A stretch of 64,000 nucleotides of DNA from a virus: positions 1 through 64,000 of the IMG/VR virus record IMGVR_UViG_3300003937_000346; one strand, 5' to 3'. Positions within the stretch are counted from its first letter, which is position 1. Each line of letters begins with the position of its first letter. Positions 1 to 5,566 of the stretch are shown in pieces. Made by a program: the position numbers and the translations under genes. Under the pieces are notes generated by a model. The model did no database searches. It was not told the DNA's origin and worked only from the letters and a program-made list of their open reading frames with translations.

Positions 1-180
1 CTCATAGAATTCGTATTCATTCCACACTTCGTTTTGTAGATAGTTTACCAATTCTTGTTCTGAATCACCTTCATATGGTGGTACACACTTTCTTAATGCG
101 TCTACGTTAATCTCAATAGGTGTACTTGCAGATGAGATTGTCCAAGTCTCTACTTTACGGACGTAAATTTTTTCACTCAT
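1..180 (-). CDS. Hypothetical protein, C-terminus cut by window edge
   Basis: An open frame reads from an ATG at 180 leftwards to the first base of the window without a stop, giving the first 60 residues (begins MSEKIYVRKVETWTIS). It is rich in Glu and Tyr, with no recognisable motif, signal peptide or membrane segment. It sits 10 nt after the gene ending at 191 in the same direction, so it is probably the distal part of the small-gene operon that starts near 1.8 kb. Function unknown; the real length cannot be seen here. Confidence 0.6.
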   Translation of the reverse strand, partial: MSEKIYVRKVETWTISSASTPIEINVDALRKCVPPYEGDSEQELVNYLQNEVWNEYEFYE

Positions 181-190
181 TTGTTTTTAT

Positions 191-343
191 TTAATCTAAT
201 TTTTTAATATTATACAAATCTTTCGATTGTTTTAGGGTTAGGTCTTTAACTTTAGAGATCCATAACCACGCTTTCTCTTCGGTGTTAGTTTCACATGCGG
301 AAACATGAGTACCGCTCTTTGTTGTGAATTTAAATTTTGCCAT
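191..343 (-). CDS. Small hypothetical protein (50 aa)
   Basis: A 50-residue frame from ATG (begins MAKFKFTTKSGTHVSA) to TAA. It is basic and Lys-rich, with a central AWLWISKVKD stretch. It fits tightly between its neighbours (11 nt to the next gene on either side) and runs in the same direction, which is the main support for it being real. No family recognised. Confidence 0.6.
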   Translation of the reverse strand: MAKFKFTTKSGTHVSACETNTEEKAWLWISKVKDLTLKQSKDLYNIKKLD

Positions 344-354
344 AGTTCATTAAT

Positions 355-468
355 TTATTTTGGTCTTTTTATTATACATTCTATACAAACTACTGTTAAA
401 CCTAAACCCAATGGTAATATCTTACCACATTTCTTACATTTTGGTTCGTAAGGTACCTTTTCACTCAT
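355..468 (-). CDS. Tiny zinc-ribbon-like protein (37 aa)
   Basis: A 37-residue product with two CxxC knuckles (CKKC at 11-14 and CIEC at 28-31), the usual spacing for a small structural zinc site. Its ATG overlaps the stop of the upstream gene (ATGA at 465-468), so the two are probably translationally coupled. Zinc binding is inferred from the cysteines only; no partner can be named. Confidence 0.65.
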   Translation of the reverse strand: MSEKVPYEPKCKKCGKILPLGLGLTVVCIECIIKRPK

Positions 469-788
469 TGTTCCCACCCTTCAGGATCTAAACTTCTTAT
501 GTAGTTCCATCTTTCAATCTCATCCCTAATAGAGTCTTTCTTTGTATATAGATAAAGTTGGTCCTCGATGACTTCGTAGTATAATATCTCTTCTATACTA
601 TCTAACCTATCTAAGTTTATTAGTTGCTCTATATAAATTGTGTCGGTTTTAAAGATCTGACGTTCTTTTACAACTATCTCAGGTTCTCCCTGATTAAATT
701 GTATTCCCGAATACACTATAATGAAAAACAATAACATTATTGTTAATAATAAACCTACGGAATCCAAATTTCTATACCATTTTCTCAT
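465..788 (-). CDS. Membrane-anchored hypothetical protein (107 aa)
   Basis: A short basic N-terminus (MRKWYRN) is followed by one hydrophobic helix at about residues 10-28, then an acidic, charged tail of about 75 residues (many Glu, Asp and Ile) likely to be helical. This topology suggests a single-pass inner-membrane protein with a soluble domain. It overlaps the next gene by 4 nt. A spanin- or lysis-related role is possible but there is no specific motif for it. Confidence 0.7.
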   Translation of the reverse strand: MRKWYRNLDSVGLLLTIMLLFFIIVYSGIQFNQGEPEIVVKERQIFKTDTIYIEQLINLDRLDSIEEILYYEVIEDQLYLYTKKDSIRDEIERWNYIRSLDPEGWEQ

Positions 789-840
789 CTCTCTTTGGTG
801 TTGTTATTAAAATATAAATAAAATTTTATAATAAATCAAA

Positions 841-1005
841 TTATGTGGTGAATAATAGATAAACCCAATAAACAAATGACCAAAACATGATCGTCCCTCC
901 AACTACGATCAAACAACCCAATGTAGGTCTTCTCTCTATTTTATTATATTGATCTATTTGTTTTTCATCAAGGATTTGTCTCCCCTCATTTAACCAGTGA
1001 TTCAT
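841..1005 (-). CDS. Small membrane protein (54 aa)
   Basis: A 54-residue product (begins MNHWLNEGRQ). The first half is charged and contains ERRP; the second half is a single hydrophobic segment at about residues 31-52 (Cys, Leu, Ile, Val, Trp, Tyr). It resembles the many small inner-membrane proteins of large phages. Function not recognisable. Confidence 0.6.
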   Translation of the reverse strand: MNHWLNEGRQILDEKQIDQYNKIERRPTLGCLIVVGGTIMFWSFVYWVYLLFTT

Positions 1006-1063
1006 AATTTATACAATTTAAGATTCTTACCTTAACTTAAGTAAAATAATTGATGATGTAAAG

Positions 1064-1249
1064 TCATGTGTTTGGGGACCTATACAACATATCCAGATCA
1101 TGTTTAGAAACTGCGGGATAGTACATATATCCATCAAATTGGTAATAAAATTGTGAGGGATCATCCCATTCACTTAATGTCGTTAAAGAGTGTTTTTTAT
1201 CTTTAACGAACTCCCAACTCTTCAATTTTGTTGTTTTCTTCTTTCCCAT
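1064..1249 (-). CDS. Small hypothetical protein (61 aa)
   Basis: The frame is open further upstream to an ATG at 1336, but that would overlap the preceding gene by 134 nt. The ATG at 1249 (MGKKKTTKLKSWEF) reduces the overlap to 47 nt and gives a basic N-terminus, so it is preferred. The product is aromatic-rich (QFYYQFDGYMYYP). No family recognised; the start is the uncertain part. Confidence 0.55.
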   Translation of the reverse strand: MGKKKTTKLKSWEFVKDKKHSLTTLSEWDDPSQFYYQFDGYMYYPAVSKHDLDMLYRSPNT

Positions 1250-1484
1250 GACCCAAAAATTCAGATTTATAAAACTTTCTACCTGTGGTATATCCATATC
1301 GACCACTTGCACCATAGTCGTACATTTTACCCGCAAACTTTTCTTCTTCCACAGATAAGGTTTTAATTATTTCTAAGACCGCATGAAGAGGAAACTTTGC
1401 GTTCTCATCTTCTGTTTTGTCTATCCATCGTTGTACTTCTTTGGAAACAACCTCTAATGGTGTATCAATTTTCTTTACTTTCAT
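1203..1484 (-). CDS. Hypothetical protein (93 aa)
   Basis: The open frame extends to 1595, but the upstream part lies inside the CDGSH gene in another frame. The ATG at 1484 (MKVKKIDTPLEVV) leaves a 20-nt overlap and is preferred. The product has a charged helical first half and a Gly/Tyr/Lys-rich part (YGASGRYGYTTGRKFYK). Same operon as its neighbours; function unknown. Confidence 0.55.
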   Translation of the reverse strand: MKVKKIDTPLEVVSKEVQRWIDKTEDENAKFPLHAVLEIIKTLSVEEEKFAGKMYDYGASGRYGYTTGRKFYKSEFLGHGKEENNKIEELGVR

Positions 1485-1656
1485 CTTCTTTTGGTTTGTG
1501 TGAACCATCACATAATATTGTTTTACTTTTTCCGCACCCACATATTGAGAATTTAGTTGGGTGGTGTCGTATCTTTTTACCGTCTGAACCCACAAGTTCT
1601 ACCTGACCTTCTAATAATTTAATCTGACCCTTCTCGTTCCTGAATAATTTCACCAT
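1465..1656 (-). CDS. CDGSH-type iron-sulfur protein (63 aa)
   Basis: The C-terminal half carries CGCGKSKTILCDGSH, the signature of the CDGSH (mitoNEET) family, in which three cysteines and one histidine hold a [2Fe-2S] cluster. The ligands here are C39, C41, C49 and H53. The spacer between the Ser and the third Cys is one residue shorter than the usual pattern, so cluster binding should be tested. The N-terminal half is a short beta-rich segment typical of single-motif bacterial members. It is the second gene of an operon with a clear promoter at 1825-1855 and overlaps both flanking genes. An electron-transfer or redox-sensing role is inferred. Confidence 0.8.
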   Translation of the reverse strand: MVKLFRNEKGQIKLLEGQVELVGSDGKKIRHHPTKFSICGCGKSKTILCDGSHKPKEDESKEN

Positions 1657-1810
1657 AATGTTTTTCTTCTTCTTTAAATTGTAAATTATACAGTTTTTCT
1701 TCCAACCTATAAATTTCGTTTCTATAGTAGACCTTTCTGTCTTTATTGTCTGTAGACTCTAATCGTTCTCTGAAATATCTTATACCGTTTTTTACTGCAA
1801 AAATTTTCAT
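1619..1810 (-). CDS. Hypothetical helical protein (63 aa), first gene of operon
   Basis: A charged, helical 63-residue protein (begins MKIFAVKNGIRYFRERL; later EEKLYNLQFKEEEKH). It is the promoter-proximal gene: the -7 box of the promoter at 1825-1855 ends 15 nt before its ATG, which fixes the start. It overlaps the CDGSH gene by 38 nt. No recognisable domain; amphipathic helices could form a short coiled coil. Confidence 0.65.
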   Translation of the reverse strand: MKIFAVKNGIRYFRERLESTDNKDRKVYYRNEIYRLEEKLYNLQFKEEEKHYGEIIQEREGSD

Positions 1811-1824
1811 ACTTTTAATTTCAC

Positions 1825-1855
1825 CAAATATAGTATATTTTTTAGGATATACAAA
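1825..1855 (-). promoter_or_regulatory. Bacteroidota-type promoter for the 1810-to-180 operon
   Basis: On the minus strand: TTTG at 1855-1852, 19 nt, then TATATTTG at 1832-1825. This matches the Bacteroidota consensus (TTTG about 19-21 nt before TAnnTTTG). The ATG lies 15 nt downstream of the box, leaving a very short leader. Confidence 0.75.
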
Positions 1856-1884
1856 ATTATAATTGAAATTCTTTAATATTATTG

Positions 1885-1921
1885 CATAAAAAAACCCTTA
1901 ACCGTTACCGGAAAAGGGTTT
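1885..1921 (-). terminator. Intrinsic terminator of the candidate RNA gene
   Basis: On the minus strand, AAACCCTT pairs with AAGGGTTT (8 bp). Inside is a 2x2 internal loop, then CCG/CGG closing a GTAA tetraloop. The hairpin is followed directly by seven T (1891-1885). No gene ends just upstream of it, which is why it points to a non-coding transcript. Confidence 0.85.
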
Positions 1922-2392
1922 ATTATAAAAAAGAGGATGTATACCTCGGTATGCTATCCAAGGAAGATCATTCTGTCGTGTTTTATACTCATACAACTAT
2001 ACCAATTTTTACATTGATTCATTTTCGGAGTGTTAATCCTACGATGCGGGTACAACCCCTTATAGTTTACCTTACCCCCGAACAGAAGGGTTATTCAGTC
2101 ACAAGATGAGTTTGATCTTTCGACCGTCTCACAATGAGTTTGAAAGTAAGCTGTTTAGCTTGTGTAATGTCTACCACTTCTTCTTTGTCAAGATATCTTT
2201 ACATCAGTCTTGCGAACCTCAGCAAAAATAGTAGAACGTGTCTACTGTCAGTGTGGATTAATCCCCTTTCACAAAGATTTATTCTCCCATACACTCAGGA
2301 TATTGATGATCAATCTTAATCCTGCCTCTTTTCAATATTTTAAAGAACGTTAGGGGTCAATCGGTATCGTTTTGTTCAACCTATCCCTTTTG
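1885..2392 (-). ncRNA. Candidate structured non-coding RNA of about 500 nt
   Basis: The stretch between the genes at 1810 and 2459 holds no convincing reading frame, unlike the gene-packed surroundings. It starts with a near-ideal promoter (2399-2429) and ends in a strong terminator (1885-1921), both on the minus strand. It contains several local hairpins. A long one at 2296-2324 has 6-bp and 5-bp stems separated by a UAAG bulge. Others are GUAGA/UCUAC at 2231-2245, AAGCU/AGCUU at 2148-2161, GGUC-GAAA-GAUC with a GNRA loop at 2114-2125, and GGGU/ACCC at 2048-2058. A near-duplicate motif (UCAAACUCAU followed by UUGUGA) occurs at 2099-2115 and 2129-2143. Its base composition is visibly richer in G and C than the flanking spacers. 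It lacks the signatures of tmRNA, RNase P RNA, 6S or rRNA that I know. The transcript start is estimated from the promoter. Large phage RNAs such as GOLLD and ROOL are the closest kind of known object, but I cannot align to them here. Confidence 0.7.
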
Positions 2393-2398
2393 TTGGTA

Positions 2399-2429
2399 CA
2401 AATATATAAAACATTTTTTATTAAATCAA
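2399..2429 (-). promoter_or_regulatory. Promoter of the candidate ncRNA
   Basis: Minus strand: TTG at 2429-2427, 20 nt, then TATATTTG at 2406-2399. Spacing and both boxes fit the Bacteroidota consensus. Nothing encoded lies downstream until the terminator at 1885-1921, so its product should be the non-coding transcript. Confidence 0.75.
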
Positions 2430-2458
2430 TAAAATAATAAAAATATTTATATTTTTTT

Positions 2459-3250
2459 TTAATCGTCTAATTTAGAGAACCCATTTGGTACCACTCCCTC
2501 ACAAATTAGTGTTGCCACTATCGGTGAAACTACTGACCCAACAAACAAACCAACCCCTGCTGGTGTTGATAACGCGGCTGTGGTATATATAGGATTCGAC
2601 TTAGCAATCACATTAGTGAGAACTCTTGTCAATAATTCCTTATCACATTTTCCTTTCACACCAGGTATTAAAAATATACCATCCGCCAAAAGTTTACCAA
2701 CCTCTTTGGAGACCACCATTATCGCAACTTTCTGACCAACTGACGCGATCGCACCCAACATGGTTGCACTAATAGTAGTTGATGTCACAGTACCTGGATC
2801 TGCAGGTGCCGGTTTAGGTGTGAAGTACGCAACACAACCTGTTGTTAATGCCATATTTAATCCGATGTAACATGCATTCTCATCTAACCAATCGACTGTC
2901 GCCTCCGCAGCGTCCTCGATTGCCTCTAACCCATCTTTTGAAAACTCAATTACTTGTGAACTTCCTTCCTTCCAAGTATCAGATGCAACATCCAATCCTT
3001 GTTTCGCAGCCTCTTCAGTGTTTTTAGCAACTACGTTAGTTGTTTTCACCACTGCCTTTTTAGAGTCAGTATAAATATTTGTAGTTGTTTTGGCAACTGT
3101 GTTAGCTACCTTAGTAGTTTCTTTCGCAACGGTGTTCGCCGCATTAGTAGTTTCTTTCGCAACGGTGTTGGTTGTATCCTTAACCTTATCTGCGGCCTTA
3201 TCGGCAGACTTTTTAATAGTTTTTCCCGCCTTTTTAAACCAATTTCCCAT
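2459..3250 (-). CDS. LEA-like repeat protein with hydrophobic C-terminal half (263 aa)
   Basis: I start at the ATG at 3250 (MGNWFKKAGKTIKKSADK), because the longer version to 3304 adds an unconvincing hydrophobic leader that covers the promoter region. Residues 1-100 consist of short amphipathic repeats such as ANTVAKETTNA and KVANTVAKTT, resembling 11-residue LEA or apolipoprotein-like helices. Residues from about 125 on hold three long hydrophobic stretches rich in Ala, Gly, Val and Ile (around 127-145, 165-200 and 225-255) that could span or perturb a membrane. A membrane-associated or virion-injected protein is plausible; no family recognised. Confidence 0.7.
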   Translation of the reverse strand: MGNWFKKAGKTIKKSADKAADKVKDTTNTVAKETTNAANTVAKETTKVANTVAKTTTNIYTDSKKAVVKTTNVVAKNTEEAAKQGLDVASDTWKEGSSQVIEFSKDGLEAIEDAAEATVDWLDENACYIGLNMALTTGCVAYFTPKPAPADPGTVTSTTISATMLGAIASVGQKVAIMVVSKEVGKLLADGIFLIPGVKGKCDKELLTRVLTNVIAKSNPIYTTAALSTPAGVGLFVGSVVSPIVATLICEGVVPNGFSKLDD

Positions 3251-3258
3251 ATTATATT

Positions 3259-3297
3259 TAAATGTATTTAATCCTAATATTATGTACTCAAGAGTAC
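3259..3297 (-). promoter_or_regulatory. Weak promoter with inverted repeat upstream of the LEA-like gene
   Basis: Minus strand: TTG at 3291-3289, 22 nt, then TACATTTA at 3266-3259, followed by the ATG at 3250. The TTG sits inside an inverted repeat GTACTC-AA-GAGTAC (3284-3297), which could be an operator. The boxes are off consensus, so this is tentative. Confidence 0.35.
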
Positions 3298-3338
3298 TAA
3301 CCATGTCCCTCTATTAGTAAAGGAGACATTTGACATTT

Positions 3339-3482
3339 CTATATGTTTCTCCACCTACGTCTATTAGACCATAGAACTTTCTTAGTTCTACCCAATATAC
3401 TATAAGAACCTACTTTCTGATTGAAAGAGTTTCTTTCTCCTTGTAGTTGAGGAGTTCCATTAGTTTGTTGTTCGTGACTCAT
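3339..3482 (-). CDS. Small basic protein (47 aa)
   Basis: ATG (MSHEQQTNGTPQLQGERN) to TAG. The C-terminal half is strongly basic (GRTKKVLWSNRRRWRNI), suggesting nucleic-acid or membrane-surface binding. It runs in the same direction as the next gene, 8 nt away. No homologue recognised. Confidence 0.5.
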   Translation of the reverse strand: MSHEQQTNGTPQLQGERNSFNQKVGSYSILGRTKKVLWSNRRRWRNI

Positions 3483-3490
3483 TTTTTTAC

Positions 3491-3646
3491 TTAGTTATCG
3501 TCGAAGGTTGATCTTAATACAATCTTCTCACATTCTGGTTTTATTTTTCCCCCTGACCTCAATCGGTGATACTTTCTAATTGCCTGACCTAACTGATAAT
3601 CATTCGGAAACTTTTCTATTAATTTTTGTAGGAATTGTGATCTCAT
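3491..3646 (-). CDS. Small hypothetical protein (51 aa)
   Basis: A 51-residue frame (begins MRSQFLQKLIEKFPND) with a helical N-terminus and the basic segment IRKYHRLRSGGKIKP. It begins 1 nt after the stop of the two-helix membrane gene at 3648-3839, typical phage packing. Function unknown. Confidence 0.6.
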   Translation of the reverse strand: MRSQFLQKLIEKFPNDYQLGQAIRKYHRLRSGGKIKPECEKIVLRSTFDDN

Positions 3647-3647
3647 T

Positions 3648-3839
3648 TTATTTGTTTTTCATACCATAATAAGTACCTATAATTCCAATTAAACCTGCGA
3701 TGGTTATGTGGATTAAATCAATTATTTTTTCGTTTATTGGTCTATTCTCGCTATAGGCGATCATATAGTCCCCAACAATTAAAATAACTAATACGATTAG
3801 GATACCAGTAACTAATTTATCTATTATCTTATCTTTCAA
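3648..3839 (-). CDS. Small two-helix membrane protein, holin-like (63 aa)
   Basis: Two hydrophobic helices (about residues 9-28 and 42-59) are joined by a short polar loop with NRPINEK and end in a charged tail (MKNK). Small size, two helices and charged ends match class II holins, but many other phage membrane proteins look alike and no endolysin is next to it. The holin call is therefore an inference. Confidence 0.6.
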   Translation of the reverse strand: MKDKIIDKLVTGILIVLVILIVGDYMIAYSENRPINEKIIDLIHITIAGLIGIIGTYYGMKNK

Positions 3840-3843
3840 TTAA

Positions 3844-4113
3844 CTATTTTATTAAATTCATTAGTTCTCCACATCTTTCGTATTCCTCATAGTCTTCATA
3901 TATGTATATAAGATCCTCGATATCCTCTTTAGAAGGTGTCTCAGTAGGTTCAAAGAAAAAGAAGTGAGGTTTTTCAGAATTGCAAATGATTTCAACATAA
4001 GTCCTTCTACCCGTAAATATATCGTACGAGTTGTCTAAACTTTGTCTAAATTCATCATCAAAATTATAAAATTCGGAAGGTGTATCGAAGTTGTCGAACA
4101 ATTTATTTCTCAA
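3844..4113 (-). CDS. Acidic hypothetical protein (89 aa)
   Basis: An 89-residue protein with an aromatic, acidic N-terminus (NFDTPSEFYNFDDEF) and a Glu/Tyr-rich C-terminus (DLIYIYEDYEEYERCGEL). No motif recognised. A candidate promoter (4149-4181) lies upstream, so it may head the group that continues to 3339. Confidence 0.7.
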   Translation of the reverse strand: MRNKLFDNFDTPSEFYNFDDEFRQSLDNSYDIFTGRRTYVEIICNSEKPHFFFFEPTETPSKEDIEDLIYIYEDYEEYERCGELMNLIK

Positions 4114-4148
4114 TTTTTAGATATTATTATTGTATTAATATAAGTATA

Positions 4149-4181
4149 CAAAAATATAACTAAAAACAACGGAAAAGTCAA
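4149..4181 (-). promoter_or_regulatory. Candidate Bacteroidota-type promoter
   Basis: Minus strand: TTG at 4181-4179, 22 nt, then TATTTTTG at 4156-4149, 36 nt before the ATG of the 89-residue gene. The -7 box fits TAnnTTTG; the spacing is at the long end. Confidence 0.5.
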
Positions 4182-4215
4182 GTTTTAGGGGTCTAAGATT
4201 AAATAGTTTAGGTAA

Positions 4216-4428
4216 TTACCAAGGTCTTAACCTGGTTCTTTTTTCAGGTTTACCATAATACGGTTTTTTTGGTCCGTACTTGTTTTGTTTTGTATTCTTT
4301 TTGAGGGGTACATGTATGCCGGTTGGGACACTACGATCTTTGTATACTCTTGGACAATGATAACATGCACAAGAAGTAAAACTCAATACCAATAAGAATA
4401 ACAGGGATATTTTAATTATTTTTCTCAT
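4216..4428 (-). CDS. Small lipoprotein (70 aa)
   Basis: The start at 4428 (MRKIIKISLLFLLVLS) gives a lipoprotein signal: basic start, hydrophobic core and lipobox FTSC with the Cys at about 19. The mature part is basic and Pro/Lys-rich (KKNTKQNKYGPKKPYYG). A longer in-frame extension would add residues before the signal peptide and is rejected. It overlaps the previous gene by 17 nt. Likely anchored in the cell envelope; possibly an outer-membrane spanin component, which is speculative. Confidence 0.7.
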   Translation of the reverse strand: MRKIIKISLLFLLVLSFTSCACYHCPRVYKDRSVPTGIHVPLKKNTKQNKYGPKKPYYGKPEKRTRLRPW

Positions 4429-4582
4429 CACAACTCTTCTTATGAAAGAACCAACCACCACACTTACATTTTATGTAGTGTACTGTTGTTGCAATGATCG
4501 GGGCCGATGCCATTGCGGTCCATACATTTGGGTGAAAGTGTTCACCACAAAATCCAAATATATGTCTAAAAAATTCTATCAT
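4412..4582 (-). CDS. Small membrane protein with Cys cluster (56 aa)
   Basis: ATG (MIEFFRHIFGFCGEHF) to TAA. A moderately hydrophobic segment around residues 20-36 is followed by KCKCGGWFFHKKSC, a possible metal site. It overlaps the start of the lipoprotein gene and runs in the same direction. Unknown function. Confidence 0.55.
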   Translation of the reverse strand: MIEFFRHIFGFCGEHFHPNVWTAMASAPIIATTVHYIKCKCGGWFFHKKSCDEKNN

Positions 4583-4602
4583 AATACTATAAATAGTTTA
4601 AT

Positions 4603-4803
4603 TTACTTATTTATGACTTCAACATCCGCCCAAGCAACCAAATGAACCACCTCACCATTGTCTCGTGTACAATAACTATACATTCCATCTATGGATCTGA
4701 AATTAAGTTCTTCCTGTTCCTCGATATGTGGTGCTGCGGGTGGAACCTTAACATCACTGATCACTTTAATTCTACTATTTCTTGGTACGTCGTAAAGTTT
4801 CAT
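4603..4803 (-). CDS. Hypothetical protein (66 aa)
   Basis: Begins MKLYDVPRNSRIKVI and continues with short beta-strand-like segments (VHLVAWADVEVI at the end), looking like a small soluble beta-rich protein. It overlaps the gene above by 29 nt. No family recognised. Confidence 0.65.
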   Translation of the reverse strand: MKLYDVPRNSRIKVISDVKVPPAAPHIEEQEELNFRSIDGMYSYCTRDNGEVVHLVAWADVEVINK

Positions 4804-5014
4804 ATTTTTTTCTTTTTAATTTACGTTCTTCTATTTTGATATCGTCAGTTGGGAATCTACTAAAGTTCCCCATCCCATCCATATCCATAACATCGGGGAT
4901 ATTAGGATAATTTTCTTCTCTTTGTTTTTTGGATCCATAGTATATATTCCAAATCAGAAAATATACATACGCTGAGAATATCACAAACCCAATTACAAAC
5001 ATTGCTACACTCAT
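4775..5014 (-). CDS. Single-pass membrane protein with acidic/basic tail (79 aa)
   Basis: The start at 5014 is chosen because its ATG overlaps the stop of the upstream gene (TGA at 5013-5011). Residues 3-26 are a hydrophobic helix (VAMFVIGFVIFSAYVYFLIW). After it come a tail with DVMDMDGMGNF and a very basic end (KLKRKKYETLRRTKK). The topology suggests a membrane anchor with a cytoplasmic domain. Function unknown. Confidence 0.65.
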   Translation of the reverse strand: MSVAMFVIGFVIFSAYVYFLIWNIYYGSKKQREENYPNIPDVMDMDGMGNFSRFPTDDIKIEERKLKRKKYETLRRTKK

Positions 5015-5190
5015 GAGTTTCTTCTTTGTCTGATTACTAATGCAAATAATAAAATTGTTCCCGGCCAATGTGCCGAATACTGTGCCTCCTCGGTTCTACC
5101 AAGTAAACCCAACCCTACTGAGTAGAGTAAACATATGAATGCAAATACCACGGGATACCACACCATCATAAAATCTTTGACTTTTTTCAT
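5011..5190 (-). CDS. Small membrane protein (59 aa)
   Basis: Two hydrophobic segments (about residues 10-31 and 42-53), short connecting loop, basic ends (MKKVKD at the start, RQRRNS at the end). Coupled to the next gene by an ATGA overlap at 5011-5014. Holin-like in size and shape, but not diagnostic. Confidence 0.6.
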   Translation of the reverse strand: MKKVKDFMMVWYPVVFAFICLLYSVGLGLLGRTEEAQYSAHWPGTILLFALVIRQRRNS

Positions 5191-5207
5191 AATTTTATAT
5201 TAATTTA

Positions 5208-5300
5208 TTAATTGTTTACAATGTATCTGATAACTCTTGAGAGTATATAAAGAAATAAAAATATCGTGAATAGGATACTATAAGAAGACCTTTTTTTCAT
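5208..5300 (-). CDS. Very small membrane peptide (30 aa)
   Basis: A 30-residue frame (MKKRSSYSILFTIFLFLYIL then a basic end) that is almost entirely one hydrophobic helix with positive ends. It fills the gap between two genes of the same direction. Real expression cannot be judged from sequence alone. Confidence 0.45.
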   Translation of the reverse strand: MKKRSSYSILFTIFLFLYILSRVIRYIVNN

Positions 5301-5303
5301 TTT

Positions 5304-5468
5304 TTATTTATTAGATGAGGTTAATCTATCCCAAAGAGATACTTTTTCCTTGTATTTTTTGATATCATTTATCAACCAGTTTATCCTTTCTGACGCCATT
5401 CTTGGACAATCATCATCACACAGACCCTTTATCTGTGTTAAGTTTTTAATTATTTCTTGGTAGCTCAT
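5304..5468 (-). CDS. Small soluble protein (54 aa), first gene of operon
   Basis: The start at 5468 (MSYQEIIKNLTQIKGLC) is set by the promoter at 5484-5515, whose -7 box ends 15 nt before the ATG. The product has a CDDDC motif and a helical C-terminal part (INWLINDIKKYKEKV). No family recognised. It heads the small-gene run continuing down to about 4.2 kb. Confidence 0.65.
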   Translation of the reverse strand: MSYQEIIKNLTQIKGLCDDDCPRMASERINWLINDIKKYKEKVSLWDRLTSSNK

Positions 5469-5483
5469 AAAAAAATATTTATA

Positions 5484-5515
5484 CAAATATAATAATATTT
5501 TTTTAATAAACGCAA
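5484..5515 (-). promoter_or_regulatory. Bacteroidota-type promoter for the 5468 operon
   Basis: Minus strand: TTG at 5515-5513, 21 nt, TATATTTG at 5491-5484. Both boxes match. It lies in the divergent gap before the outer-membrane protein gene at 5567. Confidence 0.7.
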
Positions 5516-5566
5516 GATATTTATTATTAAAGTAAAAATAATGACTAAAAAACACTTTATTTAGAG

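Noticed and set aside
1882-2319. Two plus-strand frames of 75 and 61 codons in the gene-free stretch
   Set aside because: They run through the terminator hairpin and the RNA stems, are antisense to the promoter, and have no sensible protein composition or neighbours.
1885-2392. tmRNA, RNase P RNA, rRNA or group I intron
   Set aside because: No tRNA-like CCA end, no RNase P core sequence (such as GAGGAAAGUCC), no rRNA-like segments, and the unit has its own promoter and terminator instead of lying inside a gene.
2842-3317. Three plus-strand frames opposite the LEA-like gene
   Set aside because: They are shadows of the codon-periodic repeats; Phe/Ser-rich antisense translations of Lys/Thr/Ala repeats.
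4216-4461. Longer start for the small lipoprotein
   Set aside because: It would place 11 polar residues before the signal peptide and deepen the overlap with the upstream gene.
5470-5485. T4-type late promoter (TATAAATA) upstream of the 5468 gene
   Set aside because: One match in AT-rich DNA right beside a better host-type promoter; not repeated before the structural genes.
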